Assembly (NCBI GenBank): GCA_029013165.1
Contig: JAQXMV010000222.1
Span: 1-25,517, forward strand
Direction: 5' to 3'
DNA: 25,517 bases
Origin: Oscillospiraceae bacterium
Lineage (GTDB): Bacteria > Bacillota > Clostridia > Oscillospirales > Acutalibacteraceae
The notes beneath the pieces are model-generated. The model did not search any database. It worked only from the letters and a program-made list of their open reading frames with translations, and had not been told where the DNA came from. The position numbers and the translations under genes are program-made. Positions 7,191 to 13,830 of the stretch are shown here, piece by piece; positions within the stretch are counted from its first letter, which is position 1; the number at the start of each line of letters is the position of its first letter.

Positions 7191-7865
7191 ATGGAAAATG
7201 TATTCTCAGGAGAGATTTTAAATATTACCCCTTTCAAAAACGGCTTCGTTTTCGCCACAAAAAGCACCACACCCGACGGCAGACTTAAGGCAAATTTTTA
7301 CGGCTATGACGCCATCAACGATAAATTCACCCACATCAAAAAATCCGTCTTTCTGAAAATCAAATTCGGCTATGAATATGAGGACATTGCCCAACAGCTG
7401 GGTGACTATGTTTCCTGCGATGTGGGCATTCTCAATGACAACAGAATCATGGCCATTTTTCCCAACGGAGAGTATAACATCTTTAATACTGACGGCACCC
7501 TGAATGTTTCGTCCCTGCTGACTTATCACGGCTCCCCCGTCTGCGACATCGCGGTCGACGGCGCCTATGTCTGGTGCGCCGTTCCCGGCGAAAATGCCAT
7601 CATCAAATATTCTCCCCGTGAGGGCAGAATCCTCCTGCGCGTCGGCGGAGGTGACGCAACAGCCTTTGAATATCCCTGTGCTGTCACCCTCAGCGGCAGT
7701 ACCCTGTATATCTGCAACCAGTCGTCCAAAAAAATCCGTACCCTGAACATTCAGACAAACTCTGTCAGAGACTACCGTGTATTCAATGAAAAGGTATATA
7801 AATACATCAATGTAATGGGCCGGGAATTCGTATGGCTGAAATCCGGTCTTTATATCCTTGACTAA
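7191..7865 (+). CDS. Uncharacterised NHL/beta-propeller-like protein
   Basis: A 224-residue protein that I do not recognise as a named family. It has no signal peptide or membrane segment, so it is probably cytosolic. The sequence reads as consecutive beta-strand blades: VFATKSTTPDGRLKANFYGYD, DVGILNDNRIMAIFPNGEYNIFNTDG, CDIAVDGAYVWCAVPGENAIIKYS, RILLRVGGGDATAFEYPCAVT, and STLYICNQSSKKIRTLNI. The last two resemble NHL-type blades, in which a glycine-rich strand is followed by FxxPxxV. With about 4-5 blades it is short for a closed propeller. AAAGGAAAG precedes the ATG. It stands alone between a consensus promoter and a strong terminator, and it is divergent from glpK. A sensor or scaffold role would be guesswork. 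Confidence 0.75.
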   Translation: MENVFSGEILNITPFKNGFVFATKSTTPDGRLKANFYGYDAINDKFTHIKKSVFLKIKFGYEYEDIAQQLGDYVSCDVGILNDNRIMAIFPNGEYNIFNTDGTLNVSSLLTYHGSPVCDIAVDGAYVWCAVPGENAIIKYSPREGRILLRVGGGDATAFEYPCAVTLSGSTLYICNQSSKKIRTLNIQTNSVRDYRVFNEKVYKYINVMGREFVWLKSGLYILD

Positions 7866-7883
7866 AAGCACCAAATAAAGCAA

Positions 7884-7924
7884 CAGCCGTGGAAGTCCTA
7901 TGGATTCCGCGGCTGCATTTTTTT
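7884..7924 (+). terminator. Intrinsic terminator of the propeller-like gene
   Basis: CAGCCGTGGAA (7884-7894) pairs with TTCCGCGGCTG (7905-7915) through 11 bp with one G-U, followed by a run of eight T (7917-7924). Confidence 0.9.
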
Positions 7925-7995
7925 GTCCGCGCAGGAACCGGTCAAGGCTCTGCGGTCAGGATCTGCCATAATGGAGAACAGCAGGAAAAGGGAAA

Positions 7996-8118
7996 GCCGC
8001 CGCCCCCGCTGTTCAGGCGCCGCAAAAGCGGCGCCTGAACCCTCCGGGCACAGATACGCCCTGTGGACGGATCTGTGCCCGGAGAAATACGCCTGCGGCG
8101 TATGGCGGGGGCGGCGGC
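7996..8118. repeat. GC-rich cloverleaf palindromic element (four-way junction)
   Basis: Four perfect Watson-Crick stems nest into a four-way junction. The outer stem pairs 7996-8009 with 8105-8118 (14 bp, GCCGCCGCCCCCGC). Hairpin A pairs 8011-8023 with 8028-8040 (13 bp, AAAA loop), hairpin B pairs 8042-8055 with 8071-8084 (14 bp, 15-nt loop), and hairpin C pairs 8087-8093 with 8097-8103 (7 bp). Only one or two bases separate the stems. It lies between convergent genes, downstream of an already complete terminator. On the minus strand the outer stem is followed by a T-rich stretch, so it may also terminate the MFS transcript. I see no protein in it and do not know the family. Confidence 0.8.
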
Positions 8119-8142
8119 GTCAATCATGACTGCCTGTAAATT

Positions 8143-9540
8143 TTATTCTGCGCTGACAGCGCACGGTGCTTCCTGTTTTCTGAAAACACCCTTTTTCACC
8201 AATACGAAAAGAGGCACAGCAATCAGAACGCCCACGACAGCGGCATAGAGGAACATACTCGAAGAGGGCACGATCTGACTGACGCCGTAATCGTCCATAT
8301 AGGTAACACCGGAATTGACACAGGCAAGCTCACCGAGCTTCGGACCGGCGACCATGGGGATCAGAACCACAAAGATCATACGGATTCCCTGGAAGAGACC
8401 GGCTTTTCCCGGAGGCGTAAAATCCCGGATAGAAGCGTTCAGCTGAATCATCAGCACCAGATAGCCTGCTACTGTCGGTGCGGCGGCAACCAGTACCCAC
8501 GCGAGATTTTTCGCGGCGAACAGGCCCAGCATACCCGCCACGAACAAGACGGCGGCCGGAATCAGCGCCACGGCCTTATTCTTGGCAGCGCGCTTCATGA
8601 GCAGGACCACTGCCACAGCGGCCAGTGCAAAGGCAAGAATCACCGAGAGCAGATGCGATACGCTTATCAGCTCCGAGAGATTGCTTTGGGGCAGAATCAC
8701 ATACTGCATATACACAAAAATATAGGGGAAGAAAACCTGCACCGCCACATTGAAAAAGCAAACGGAAGCAAGGCAGAGATACAGTCCGGAGTGATCACGG
8801 ATCACGGAAGGGCGAAAGCCATAAAACAGATCACTCCAATAGCCGGAAGAAGACTCTTCACTGCGGACTTTCGGCTCAGGATCCTTCAGCAGGAAAAGGC
8901 CGGCAACACCGCAGAGCATCACAAAGACGCCTAAGGCAAAGAAAAAGGCGGAATAAGGAATCGCACCGGACTGAGCCATGGAGCCGACACCCATAACCGC
9001 CGCCATGGCGACAAAACCGCTGACGGTGAAAGCCACTTCGACTTTCGGTCGGGTGCTTTCCGTGGTGACATCGGTCACCCAGGCGTTAAAGGCCGAGTCA
9101 TTACTGGTGGAACCCATGAAGGTCATGACCGCGTCCATGATAATGACCGTCCAGACGGTGAAGGTGAGAATCTTGATTTCATCCTGAAGTCCGAAAAGAG
9201 CTGCCACATTGTCTCGGGAAATAAAGCCGAAAAGCGCCGTAACGATACCCCAGGCGATATAGCCCACGGATATAAAGACCTTTCGTTTGCGCATCTTGTC
9301 ACTCAGAGTTCCCATGACGAAGGTGGTGATGACCGCCGTGGCGGCAGAGATGGCGACCATGTTGCTGATGGCAGAGGGGGCAGGAATCGTTCCGTTAACC
9401 GCCGCCTGAGAAGCGCCGGCATAGATGGAGTTATAGAGGAAAGTATTGAAATACATATTTTCCACATTCCATGCCACACTGCCCATGAAGCCGAAGAGCA
9501 GAATATTCAGCCATGTGCGTTTTGAGAGTCTGTTTTCCAT
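8143..9540 (-). CDS. Major facilitator superfamily transporter
   Basis: A 465-residue polytopic membrane protein. Twelve hydrophobic stretches can be picked out, from NILLFGFMGSVAWNVENMYF at the N-terminus to FLYAAVVGVLIAVPLFVLV at the C-terminus. The loop between helices 2 and 3 carries the MFS motif-A-like MGTLSDKMRKRKVFISVG, with basic residues on the cytosolic side. A charged central loop (DPEPKVRSEESSSGYWSDL) separates the two six-helix halves. The N-terminal NVENMYFNTFLYN block reminds me of sugar:cation (GPH/SLC45-like) transporters of Clostridia, but the substrate is not readable. AAGGAGAAAACTTT precedes ATG 9540. It lies 65 nt downstream of queT on the same strand, so read-through from the queT promoter is possible across a weak hairpin. 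Confidence 0.88.
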   Translation of the reverse strand: MENRLSKRTWLNILLFGFMGSVAWNVENMYFNTFLYNSIYAGASQAAVNGTIPAPSAISNMVAISAATAVITTFVMGTLSDKMRKRKVFISVGYIAWGIVTALFGFISRDNVAALFGLQDEIKILTFTVWTVIIMDAVMTFMGSTSNDSAFNAWVTDVTTESTRPKVEVAFTVSGFVAMAAVMGVGSMAQSGAIPYSAFFFALGVFVMLCGVAGLFLLKDPEPKVRSEESSSGYWSDLFYGFRPSVIRDHSGLYLCLASVCFFNVAVQVFFPYIFVYMQYVILPQSNLSELISVSHLLSVILAFALAAVAVVLLMKRAAKNKAVALIPAAVLFVAGMLGLFAAKNLAWVLVAAAPTVAGYLVLMIQLNASIRDFTPPGKAGLFQGIRMIFVVLIPMVAGPKLGELACVNSGVTYMDDYGVSQIVPSSSMFLYAAVVGVLIAVPLFVLVKKGVFRKQEAPCAVSAE

Positions 9541-9565
9541 AAAGTTTTCTCCTTGTTGTTTTTGC

Positions 9566-9592
9566 TATATGAAACGCCCACAGTCGGGGCGT
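9566..9592 (-). terminator. Weak hairpin between queT and the MFS gene
   Basis: On the minus strand ACGCCC (9587-9592) pairs with GGGCGT (9574-9579), loop CGACTGT, followed by TTCATATAG. The stem is short and the T run is interrupted, so partial termination at most. Confidence 0.4.
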
Positions 9593-9605
9593 CTATATAC
9601 CATTC

Positions 9606-10142
9606 TCAGAAGTCACCCCTGATAAAGCGATCGAGCTTTTTCTTTTCGATAACCTTGAAAAGAATCAGTCCGGCGGTGAAGAGCACTGCCAATTCCCCGA
9701 GGGCCACAAGGCCGGCTTGCGTGAGGAAGCTGAGAAAATGATACGGGCGGCCGATGAAGAAAATTTCGATCTCCGCGCCGATGATCAGGCCATTGAAAAG
9801 AGCCGGCATGAGAAGGGACAGGACGGGGATTCCCCGCAGTCTGACGCCGCGAAGCCAATACATGGCGAGGCAGGCAAGCAGCGTGGCCGCCGAGCCCATG
9901 ATCATATCCACGGGCAGAGCACCGACAGAAACCAGGTTTGCGACGATGCAGCCCACGGTGAGGCCGGGCACAGCCGCCGGTGTGAAAAGGCACAGCACCG
10001 TCAGCGCCTCGGAAAGGCGGAACTGCACGGCCATGGAAGTCGTTCCCGGGAGCAGAGCCTCCTGGGCGTAGGTGAGGGCCACATAGAGGGCGGCGATGAT
10101 CGCGCCGATGACCAGTGAGTGAGTCTTTTTTGAGATATTCAT
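9606..10142 (-). CDS. queT: QueT family transporter (queuosine-precursor uptake)
   Basis: A 178-residue integral membrane protein of the QueT family (DUF988/COG4708), the substrate-binding S component of an energy-coupling-factor transporter for a queuosine precursor such as preQ1. About six hydrophobic segments are visible, beginning with LVIGAIIAALYVALTYAQEALLPGT. The family-typical AVQFRLSEALTVLCLFTPAAVPGLTVGC block follows (~residues 38-65), then the NGLIIGAEIEIFF block. It ends in the basic EKKKLDRFIRGDF. AAAGGAGACAAAAAA precedes ATG 10142. The leader contains a candidate preQ1-I riboswitch and a good sigma-A promoter, which supports the substrate assignment. The ECF ATPase and T components must be encoded elsewhere, as is usual. 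Confidence 0.92.
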   Translation of the reverse strand: MNISKKTHSLVIGAIIAALYVALTYAQEALLPGTTSMAVQFRLSEALTVLCLFTPAAVPGLTVGCIVANLVSVGALPVDMIMGSAATLLACLAMYWLRGVRLRGIPVLSLLMPALFNGLIIGAEIEIFFIGRPYHFLSFLTQAGLVALGELAVLFTAGLILFKVIEKKKLDRFIRGDF

Positions 10143-10171
10143 TTTTTTGTCTCCTTTAGTTTTGATTTTAA

Positions 10172-10210
10172 ACCCCGGAGGGTTTAGGTCAGGAAGGTCT
10201 CGAACTGACC
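10172..10210 (-). promoter_or_regulatory. Candidate preQ1-I riboswitch upstream of queT
   Basis: Minus strand: P1 GGTCAG (10205-10210) / CTGACC (10187-10192) encloses the 12-nt loop TTCGAGACCTTC. The loop begins TTC followed by GAG, placed like TTC-TAG in the Bacillus queC preQ1 aptamer. A CTC in the 3' tail (10178-10180) could pair with GAG to make the pseudoknot. The A-rich tail is shorter than the consensus. The tail also forms AAACCC-TCCG-GGGTTT, and its CTCC is complementary to the GGAG ribosome binding site, a possible expression platform. Position upstream of a queuosine transporter is the strongest argument. Confidence 0.45.
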
Positions 10211-10241
10211 GCCGGGCGGCTTTTGCCGACCGACAAGAGAC

Positions 10242-10270
10242 ATTATACCCTATCGTCTGTCTGAATGCAA
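10242..10270 (-). promoter_or_regulatory. Sigma-A promoter of queT
   Basis: Minus strand TTGCAT (10265-10270), 17-bp spacer, TATAAT (10242-10247). The start near 10235 gives a ~93-nt leader holding the candidate preQ1 aptamer. Confidence 0.75.
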
Positions 10271-10299
10271 GACATCGGGCGGCGAAATTTCGTTTTCTT

Positions 10300-10337
10300 G
10301 TTTTATATAAAGGAACCCCCGGCCATGCGGCCGGGGG
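10300..10337 (-). terminator. Intrinsic terminator of the LRR-protein gene
   Basis: A perfect 9-bp stem CCCCCGGCC (10329-10337 on the minus strand) / GGCCGGGGG (10316-10324) with loop GCAT, followed on the minus strand by TTCCTTTATAT, 22 nt beyond the stop codon. Confidence 0.7.
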
Positions 10338-10359
10338 AATGTTGCCCTTTTGGGGCTGA

Positions 10360-12321
10360 TTATTTGAACAAGGCGATCAAAAGATCAAGAAGCTGTCTGA
10401 ACCAGTCGAAGATCTTCTGGAAGAAATCTCTTTCCGGTGTATCGTCGGGCTTCTGTTCGCTTTCGTCTACAATGACATAAAGGCTGAAATGATCGGTCTC
10501 AAAGACCATGTGACTGCCCTGACGGGTCGCGTTCATGTCGGTGTAGGTGCCATCATCGTTGACACGGTAGACTTTATAGATACCGTCTTTTTCCCAGTCG
10601 AGAGGGAGTTTGACCATAACCGAGCCGTCGGGCTGAACATGAACGCCGTCCTTGTTTTTATAGGTGATATCAAAGACTTTCAGCACATTGCAGTTTTCGA
10701 TTCCGGCGCCGAGAATTTCCTGAACGAGGACAAAGCTGTCACTGCCGGGCTCTTTTTCGTCAACCTCGAAATCATGGTCGGGATCGTCGGGAGTGATGAT
10801 CTCGATGCCGCCGATCTCCTCCTGAGTGAGGGGGCGTTCTTCTCTCATGCCGCAGGTCTCGCAAATGCGGTACTGGAGCATATTGTCAAAGTCGGAGATC
10901 CATTCACCGTAGAAATGCTGGGTGACATAGTCGATGCCGTTTTCGATAGCATAGGTTTCTGCCGTGGAGCCGGGGTGGCAGTAGAGGGTGCCGATGTATT
11001 TTGTTCCATCAAAAAACACCAAATTCTGATCTAATTCTTGAACAAGAGAATCTATCTCTTCACTATTAGTACAAGTGAGAGTTTTGACCCATATATCTAC
11101 AAAATGGTCAAAATTAACACCATCTTTGATCCTATAGTCAGTAGCACATAATGAATCACTGCCAATTTGTGTATTCATACCTTTTACGGTTAGATTTTCT
11201 ACTGCTGGATTTCCGTAAAACACATAGTCACCAATAGACTCCATATTTTTTGGTAAAACAATATTTTTAAATGATATGCATTGCATAAAAGCACTCTGCT
11301 CAATTCTTTTAATGCTCTTCGGTAAAACTGGATCTTGCAAACTACAACACAAGGCAAATGCTTCCGTCTCTATTAGTTCAACATTGTCACTAAATGTAAG
11401 ATTTTTAAGATAGCAACAATATTCAAATGAATGTTTTCCTATTGTCTCTACTGTATTGGGCATTTTATACTCTTCTCTTTTATTCCCGGTGGGATATTGA
11501 ATTAGAGTCGTTTTATCCTTATTGAACAGCACTCCAAAATCGTCTGACGAATAGTAAGAGTTATTCGGATCGACCGTAATTTTCTCCAAAAGAGATACTG
11601 TTGTCATCAAAAATGCAGCGTATCCTATTTCCTGAACTTTAGCAGGTATATAAAATGACGCTAATGATCGACAATCAAAAAATGCAGCTCTGCCAATAGT
11701 TTCAACACTTTCCGGTATCTCAAAACTTGTTAGAGATGTACAGGATGCAAATGCCTCTCTTCCGATACTCTTGACATCGTCAGGTAGTTTAATGCTTTTC
11801 AGAGATGTACAGGATGAAAAAACAGAGTTAGCTATCTCATTAACACCAAAGGGAATTTCGATACTCTCAAGAGAACCACAACAACAAAAAGTAGATTCAC
11901 CAATAATCTGAACACTATCAGGTATTTCGATTTTCTGCAAAGATTTACATGAATGGAAAGCATAGACCCCTATTATTTTTAATCCATCAGGTAAAACAAC
12001 TTTTGATAAAGATGAAAGATCTCTAAAGCAACCAGCACCAATCGAAGTAACACCATTACCCACAATAACTGTTTTAATACTATAATTAAGACTCCAAGGT
12101 GTCTCTTCTATCAGCCAAATATTACCGTCTTGATCAGTACTATCATAAAATGTTACATAATCTTTCATCTCCCCTACACCCTGAATAGTCAGCGTTTCGG
12201 TCTCGGTGTCAAAGCTCCATGTGACATTGTCTCCCTGCTTGCCGCATTCACCCGTTATGGTTTCCGCACTCGCCCCAAAGGCAAGGCACACCGTGAACAG
12301 CATAACAACCACTGTCAGCAA
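10360..12321 (-). CDS. BspA-like leucine-rich-repeat secreted surface protein; start frameshifted
   Basis: The protein has LRR_5-type (BspA/TpLRR) repeats of ~23 residues over residues ~80-390, with recurring LxxIxIPxSVxxIGxxAFxxCxSL. A BspA-type N-domain precedes them (TWSFDTETETLTIQGVGEM). The C-terminal part carries a YxICETCG pair and a predicted beta domain, and it ends in the amphipathic tail RDFFQKIFDWFRQLLDLL. Residues MLTVVVMLFTVCLAFGASA form the core of a signal peptide, but the only in-frame start here is TTG 12321, which has no ribosome binding site. A perfect AGGAGG-ATG at 12349 is one base out of frame because of an A8 tract at 12336-12343. With seven A the start reads MNKKIKRSLLLTVVV. 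The LRR part is AT-rich, unlike both ends. Surface exposure and adhesion are inferred. Confidence 0.85.
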   Translation of the reverse strand: MLTVVVMLFTVCLAFGASAETITGECGKQGDNVTWSFDTETETLTIQGVGEMKDYVTFYDSTDQDGNIWLIEETPWSLNYSIKTVIVGNGVTSIGAGCFRDLSSLSKVVLPDGLKIIGVYAFHSCKSLQKIEIPDSVQIIGESTFCCCGSLESIEIPFGVNEIANSVFSSCTSLKSIKLPDDVKSIGREAFASCTSLTSFEIPESVETIGRAAFFDCRSLASFYIPAKVQEIGYAAFLMTTVSLLEKITVDPNNSYYSSDDFGVLFNKDKTTLIQYPTGNKREEYKMPNTVETIGKHSFEYCCYLKNLTFSDNVELIETEAFALCCSLQDPVLPKSIKRIEQSAFMQCISFKNIVLPKNMESIGDYVFYGNPAVENLTVKGMNTQIGSDSLCATDYRIKDGVNFDHFVDIWVKTLTCTNSEEIDSLVQELDQNLVFFDGTKYIGTLYCHPGSTAETYAIENGIDYVTQHFYGEWISDFDNMLQYRICETCGMREERPLTQEEIGGIEIITPDDPDHDFEVDEKEPGSDSFVLVQEILGAGIENCNVLKVFDITYKNKDGVHVQPDGSVMVKLPLDWEKDGIYKVYRVNDDGTYTDMNATRQGSHMVFETDHFSLYVIVDESEQKPDDTPERDFFQKIFDWFRQLLDLLIALFK

Positions 12322-12335
12322 TAAACTTCTTTTGA

Positions 12336-12343
12336 TTTTTTTT
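12336..12343 (-). other. A8 homopolymer that puts the LRR-protein start out of frame
   Basis: Reading the minus strand from ATG 12349, eight A follow ATGAAC. With eight A translation ends after about 33 codons. With seven A (or ten) it enters the long LRR frame and restores a complete signal peptide. A slippage-prone tract, transcriptional slippage or an assembly error would all explain it. Confidence 0.8.
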
Positions 12344-12379
12344 GTTCATTTTTCTTTCCTCCTATAATTTTGTGTTTTT

Positions 12380-12408
12380 ATTTTACTCCCTGAAAATTTG
12401 ATTGTCAA
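12380..12408 (-). promoter_or_regulatory. Sigma-A promoter of the LRR-protein gene
   Basis: Minus strand TTGACA (12403-12408), 17-bp spacer, TAAAAT (12380-12385). It lies just after the terminator of the candidate small RNA and gives a ~25-nt leader ending in AGGAGG before ATG 12349. Confidence 0.8.
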
Positions 12409-12420
12409 CACTTTCCGATA

Positions 12421-12458
12421 AAAACAAAAAGTGTGTGCAAACCGAAGAATGCACACAC
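12421..12458 (-). terminator. Intrinsic terminator of the candidate small RNA
   Basis: Minus strand GTGTGTGCA (12450-12458) / TGCACACAC (12431-12439), a perfect 9-bp stem with a 10-nt loop, followed by TTTTTGTTTT (12421-12430). Confidence 0.88.
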
Positions 12459-12597
12459 GAAAAATGCAGTCCCCGTTTTTGCTACCACACAAAAAACTAT
12501 ACTCAACCACGATAGAAATGTGAAAGAGGAAGCCTGCATTTTTACCGAAATAAAAATGCACACTTCTACCGTGTTTTATGCATAGTTTTTGTGTGGT
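12421..12597 (-). ncRNA. Candidate ~177-nt structured small RNA with own promoter and terminator
   Basis: On the minus strand a promoter is followed by an 18-bp stem P1 (12580-12597 with 12484-12502, one bulged U; ACCACACAAAAACTATGC). An internal loop follows, then P2 of 15 bp with two G-U pairs (12559-12573 with a partner just inside P1, CACGGTAGAAGTGTG / CACATTTCTATCGTG). P3 is a hairpin TGCATTTTTA / TAAAAATGCA with a TTTCGG loop. A pyrimidine-rich bulge (AGGCTTCCTCTTT) sits on the 3' side between P3 and P2. A 25-nt linker then leads to an intrinsic terminator. No ORF of note lies within it. It does not match any RNA class I can name (6S, SRP, tmRNA and RNase P were considered). Confidence 0.65.
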
Positions 12598-12603
12598 GAA
12601 CCT

Positions 12604-12632
12604 ATTATAGCAAACCGGCGAATTTTTCGCAA
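12604..12632 (-). promoter_or_regulatory. Promoter of the candidate small RNA
   Basis: Minus strand TTGCGA (12627-12632), 17-bp spacer, TATAAT (12604-12609). The expected start, seven bases after the -10, is 12597, which is exactly the first base of stem P1. Confidence 0.75.
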
Positions 12633-12650
12633 GCCTATTTTTTCACTTTC

Positions 12651-12689
12651 TCACAAAAAAACAATGCCCCGGCCGAAAGGCCGAGGGCA
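12651..12689 (-). terminator. Intrinsic terminator of manA
   Basis: Minus strand TGCCC(T)CGGCC (12679-12689) pairs with GGCCGGGGCA (12665-12674) with one bulged T and loop TTTC, followed by TTGTTTTTTTG. It separates manA from the small-RNA promoter. Confidence 0.85.
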
Positions 12690-12715
12690 ATATCCGTTCT
12701 ATTCACAGTCGCATT

Positions 12716-13693
12716 TCATCGTCCCACTCTGGTTTCCAGCACCGTTACACTGCCGAGTATCGTCACCTCGCCGAAGCCGGCCGGAATAAACACACTCTCA
12801 CCCTTGTAAAGCGTCAGACAGGTGTCGCCGTGGAGGATCACGCCGTTGCCGTCGAGGGCAACCAAAGACACAAAGGAGGTCTCGTCGGCAGTGACAGTCG
12901 CCTGCTCTTCCACATCGAGGCGGCGGGCGGTGAAAATATCACAGCTCGTCAGCAGGGTTTCGCGCCAGCCCTCATGGGGGATCTCCTCACCCATGGGTCT
13001 GCCGTCGGCAGGCACGGCCTTGCAGTTAGTCACGGCGATGGCCTTTTCCACATGGAGCTCTCTGGGCTTGCCGTTCTGGAGCCTGCCGTAATCATAGACG
13101 CGATAGGTGGTGTTGGAATTTTGCTGCACCTCCGCCAGGAGAATCCCTTTGCAGATGGCATGGAGCGTGCCGGCCGGAATGAAAAAGAGATCGCCTTTTT
13201 TCACCTTGACCCGGTTGACATAGTCAAGCAGGGTGTTTTCCTCGATGCTCCTGCGGAATTCCTCGGGGGTGATGTCCTCGCGAAAGCCGTAGATCAGCTC
13301 CGCGCCCTCATCGCAGTCCACGATATACCATGCCTCGGTCTTGCCGTATTCGCCCTCATTTTCCAGGGCGAACCGATCGTCAGGGTGCACCTGAACGGAA
13401 AGATTGTCCTTGGCGTCGATGAGCTTGATGAGTATGGGGAAATTGTCAAATTTGTCGCAGTTGGTGCCGAGACAGGACTTGCCCTCCTTTTCCAGATAGT
13501 CCCGGAGAGTTCTGCCGCGCAGCTCAGTGTTTTCGATGATGCAGTCGCCGTCCTTGTGGCAGGAAAGCATCCATGCCTCCGCCTGTCTGTCGGTTTCGGC
13601 ATAAATATCAAACTCCCGGCTCAGTCTCGTGCCGCCCCAGATATAGTCCTTGACGGCAGGTCTCAGCTTTAACATACTTTTATGGTTACTCAT
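12716..13693 (-). CDS. manA: Mannose-6-phosphate isomerase, class I
   Basis: It interconverts mannose-6-phosphate and fructose-6-phosphate in the cytosol; zinc-dependent cupin fold. Seen: KLRPAVKDYIWGGTRL at the N-terminus, the zinc-site segment NLSVQVHPDD (Gln and His ligands), GKTEAWYIVD (Glu ligand) and PAGTLHAICKG (last His ligand), followed by QQNSNTTYRVYDYGR. Length from the chosen start is 325 residues, normal for the short Firmicute enzyme. The frame is open up to 13807, but I place the start at ATG 13693: the 38 residues before it are basic and unlike the family, and GGGGGAAGAG lies upstream. No PTS or mannose genes are adjacent. It is divergent from the BofA-like gene and closed by its own terminator. 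Confidence 0.94.
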   Translation of the reverse strand: MSNHKSMLKLRPAVKDYIWGGTRLSREFDIYAETDRQAEAWMLSCHKDGDCIIENTELRGRTLRDYLEKEGKSCLGTNCDKFDNFPILIKLIDAKDNLSVQVHPDDRFALENEGEYGKTEAWYIVDCDEGAELIYGFREDITPEEFRRSIEENTLLDYVNRVKVKKGDLFFIPAGTLHAICKGILLAEVQQNSNTTYRVYDYGRLQNGKPRELHVEKAIAVTNCKAVPADGRPMGEEIPHEGWRETLLTSCDIFTARRLDVEEQATVTADETSFVSLVALDGNGVILHGDTCLTLYKGESVFIPAGFGEVTILGSVTVLETRVGR

Positions 13694-13773
13694 GATTTTT
13701 CTGCGGCTCTTCCCCCGACGGAAAAGCCCCGTCCTTTCTGATTTTTTAAGCGGATAGATTCGGTTATATCGTT

Positions 13774-13801
13774 TTGCTGTTTCTAATATATATTGTATAG
13801 T
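13774..13801 (+). promoter_or_regulatory. Possible promoter of the BofA-like gene
   Basis: TTGCTG (13774-13779), 16-bp spacer, TATAGT (13796-13801). Start near 13808, leaving about 23 nt with AGAGGTG before ATG 13831. Confidence 0.5.
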
Positions 13802-13830
13802 AAGCACAAGTGAAAAAGAGGTGTTTCATC

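Noticed and set aside
12421..12597. 6S, SRP, tmRNA or RNase P RNA
   Set aside because: The ends do not pair with each other across a single large central bubble as in 6S, and the conserved cores of SRP, tmRNA and RNase P RNAs are absent.
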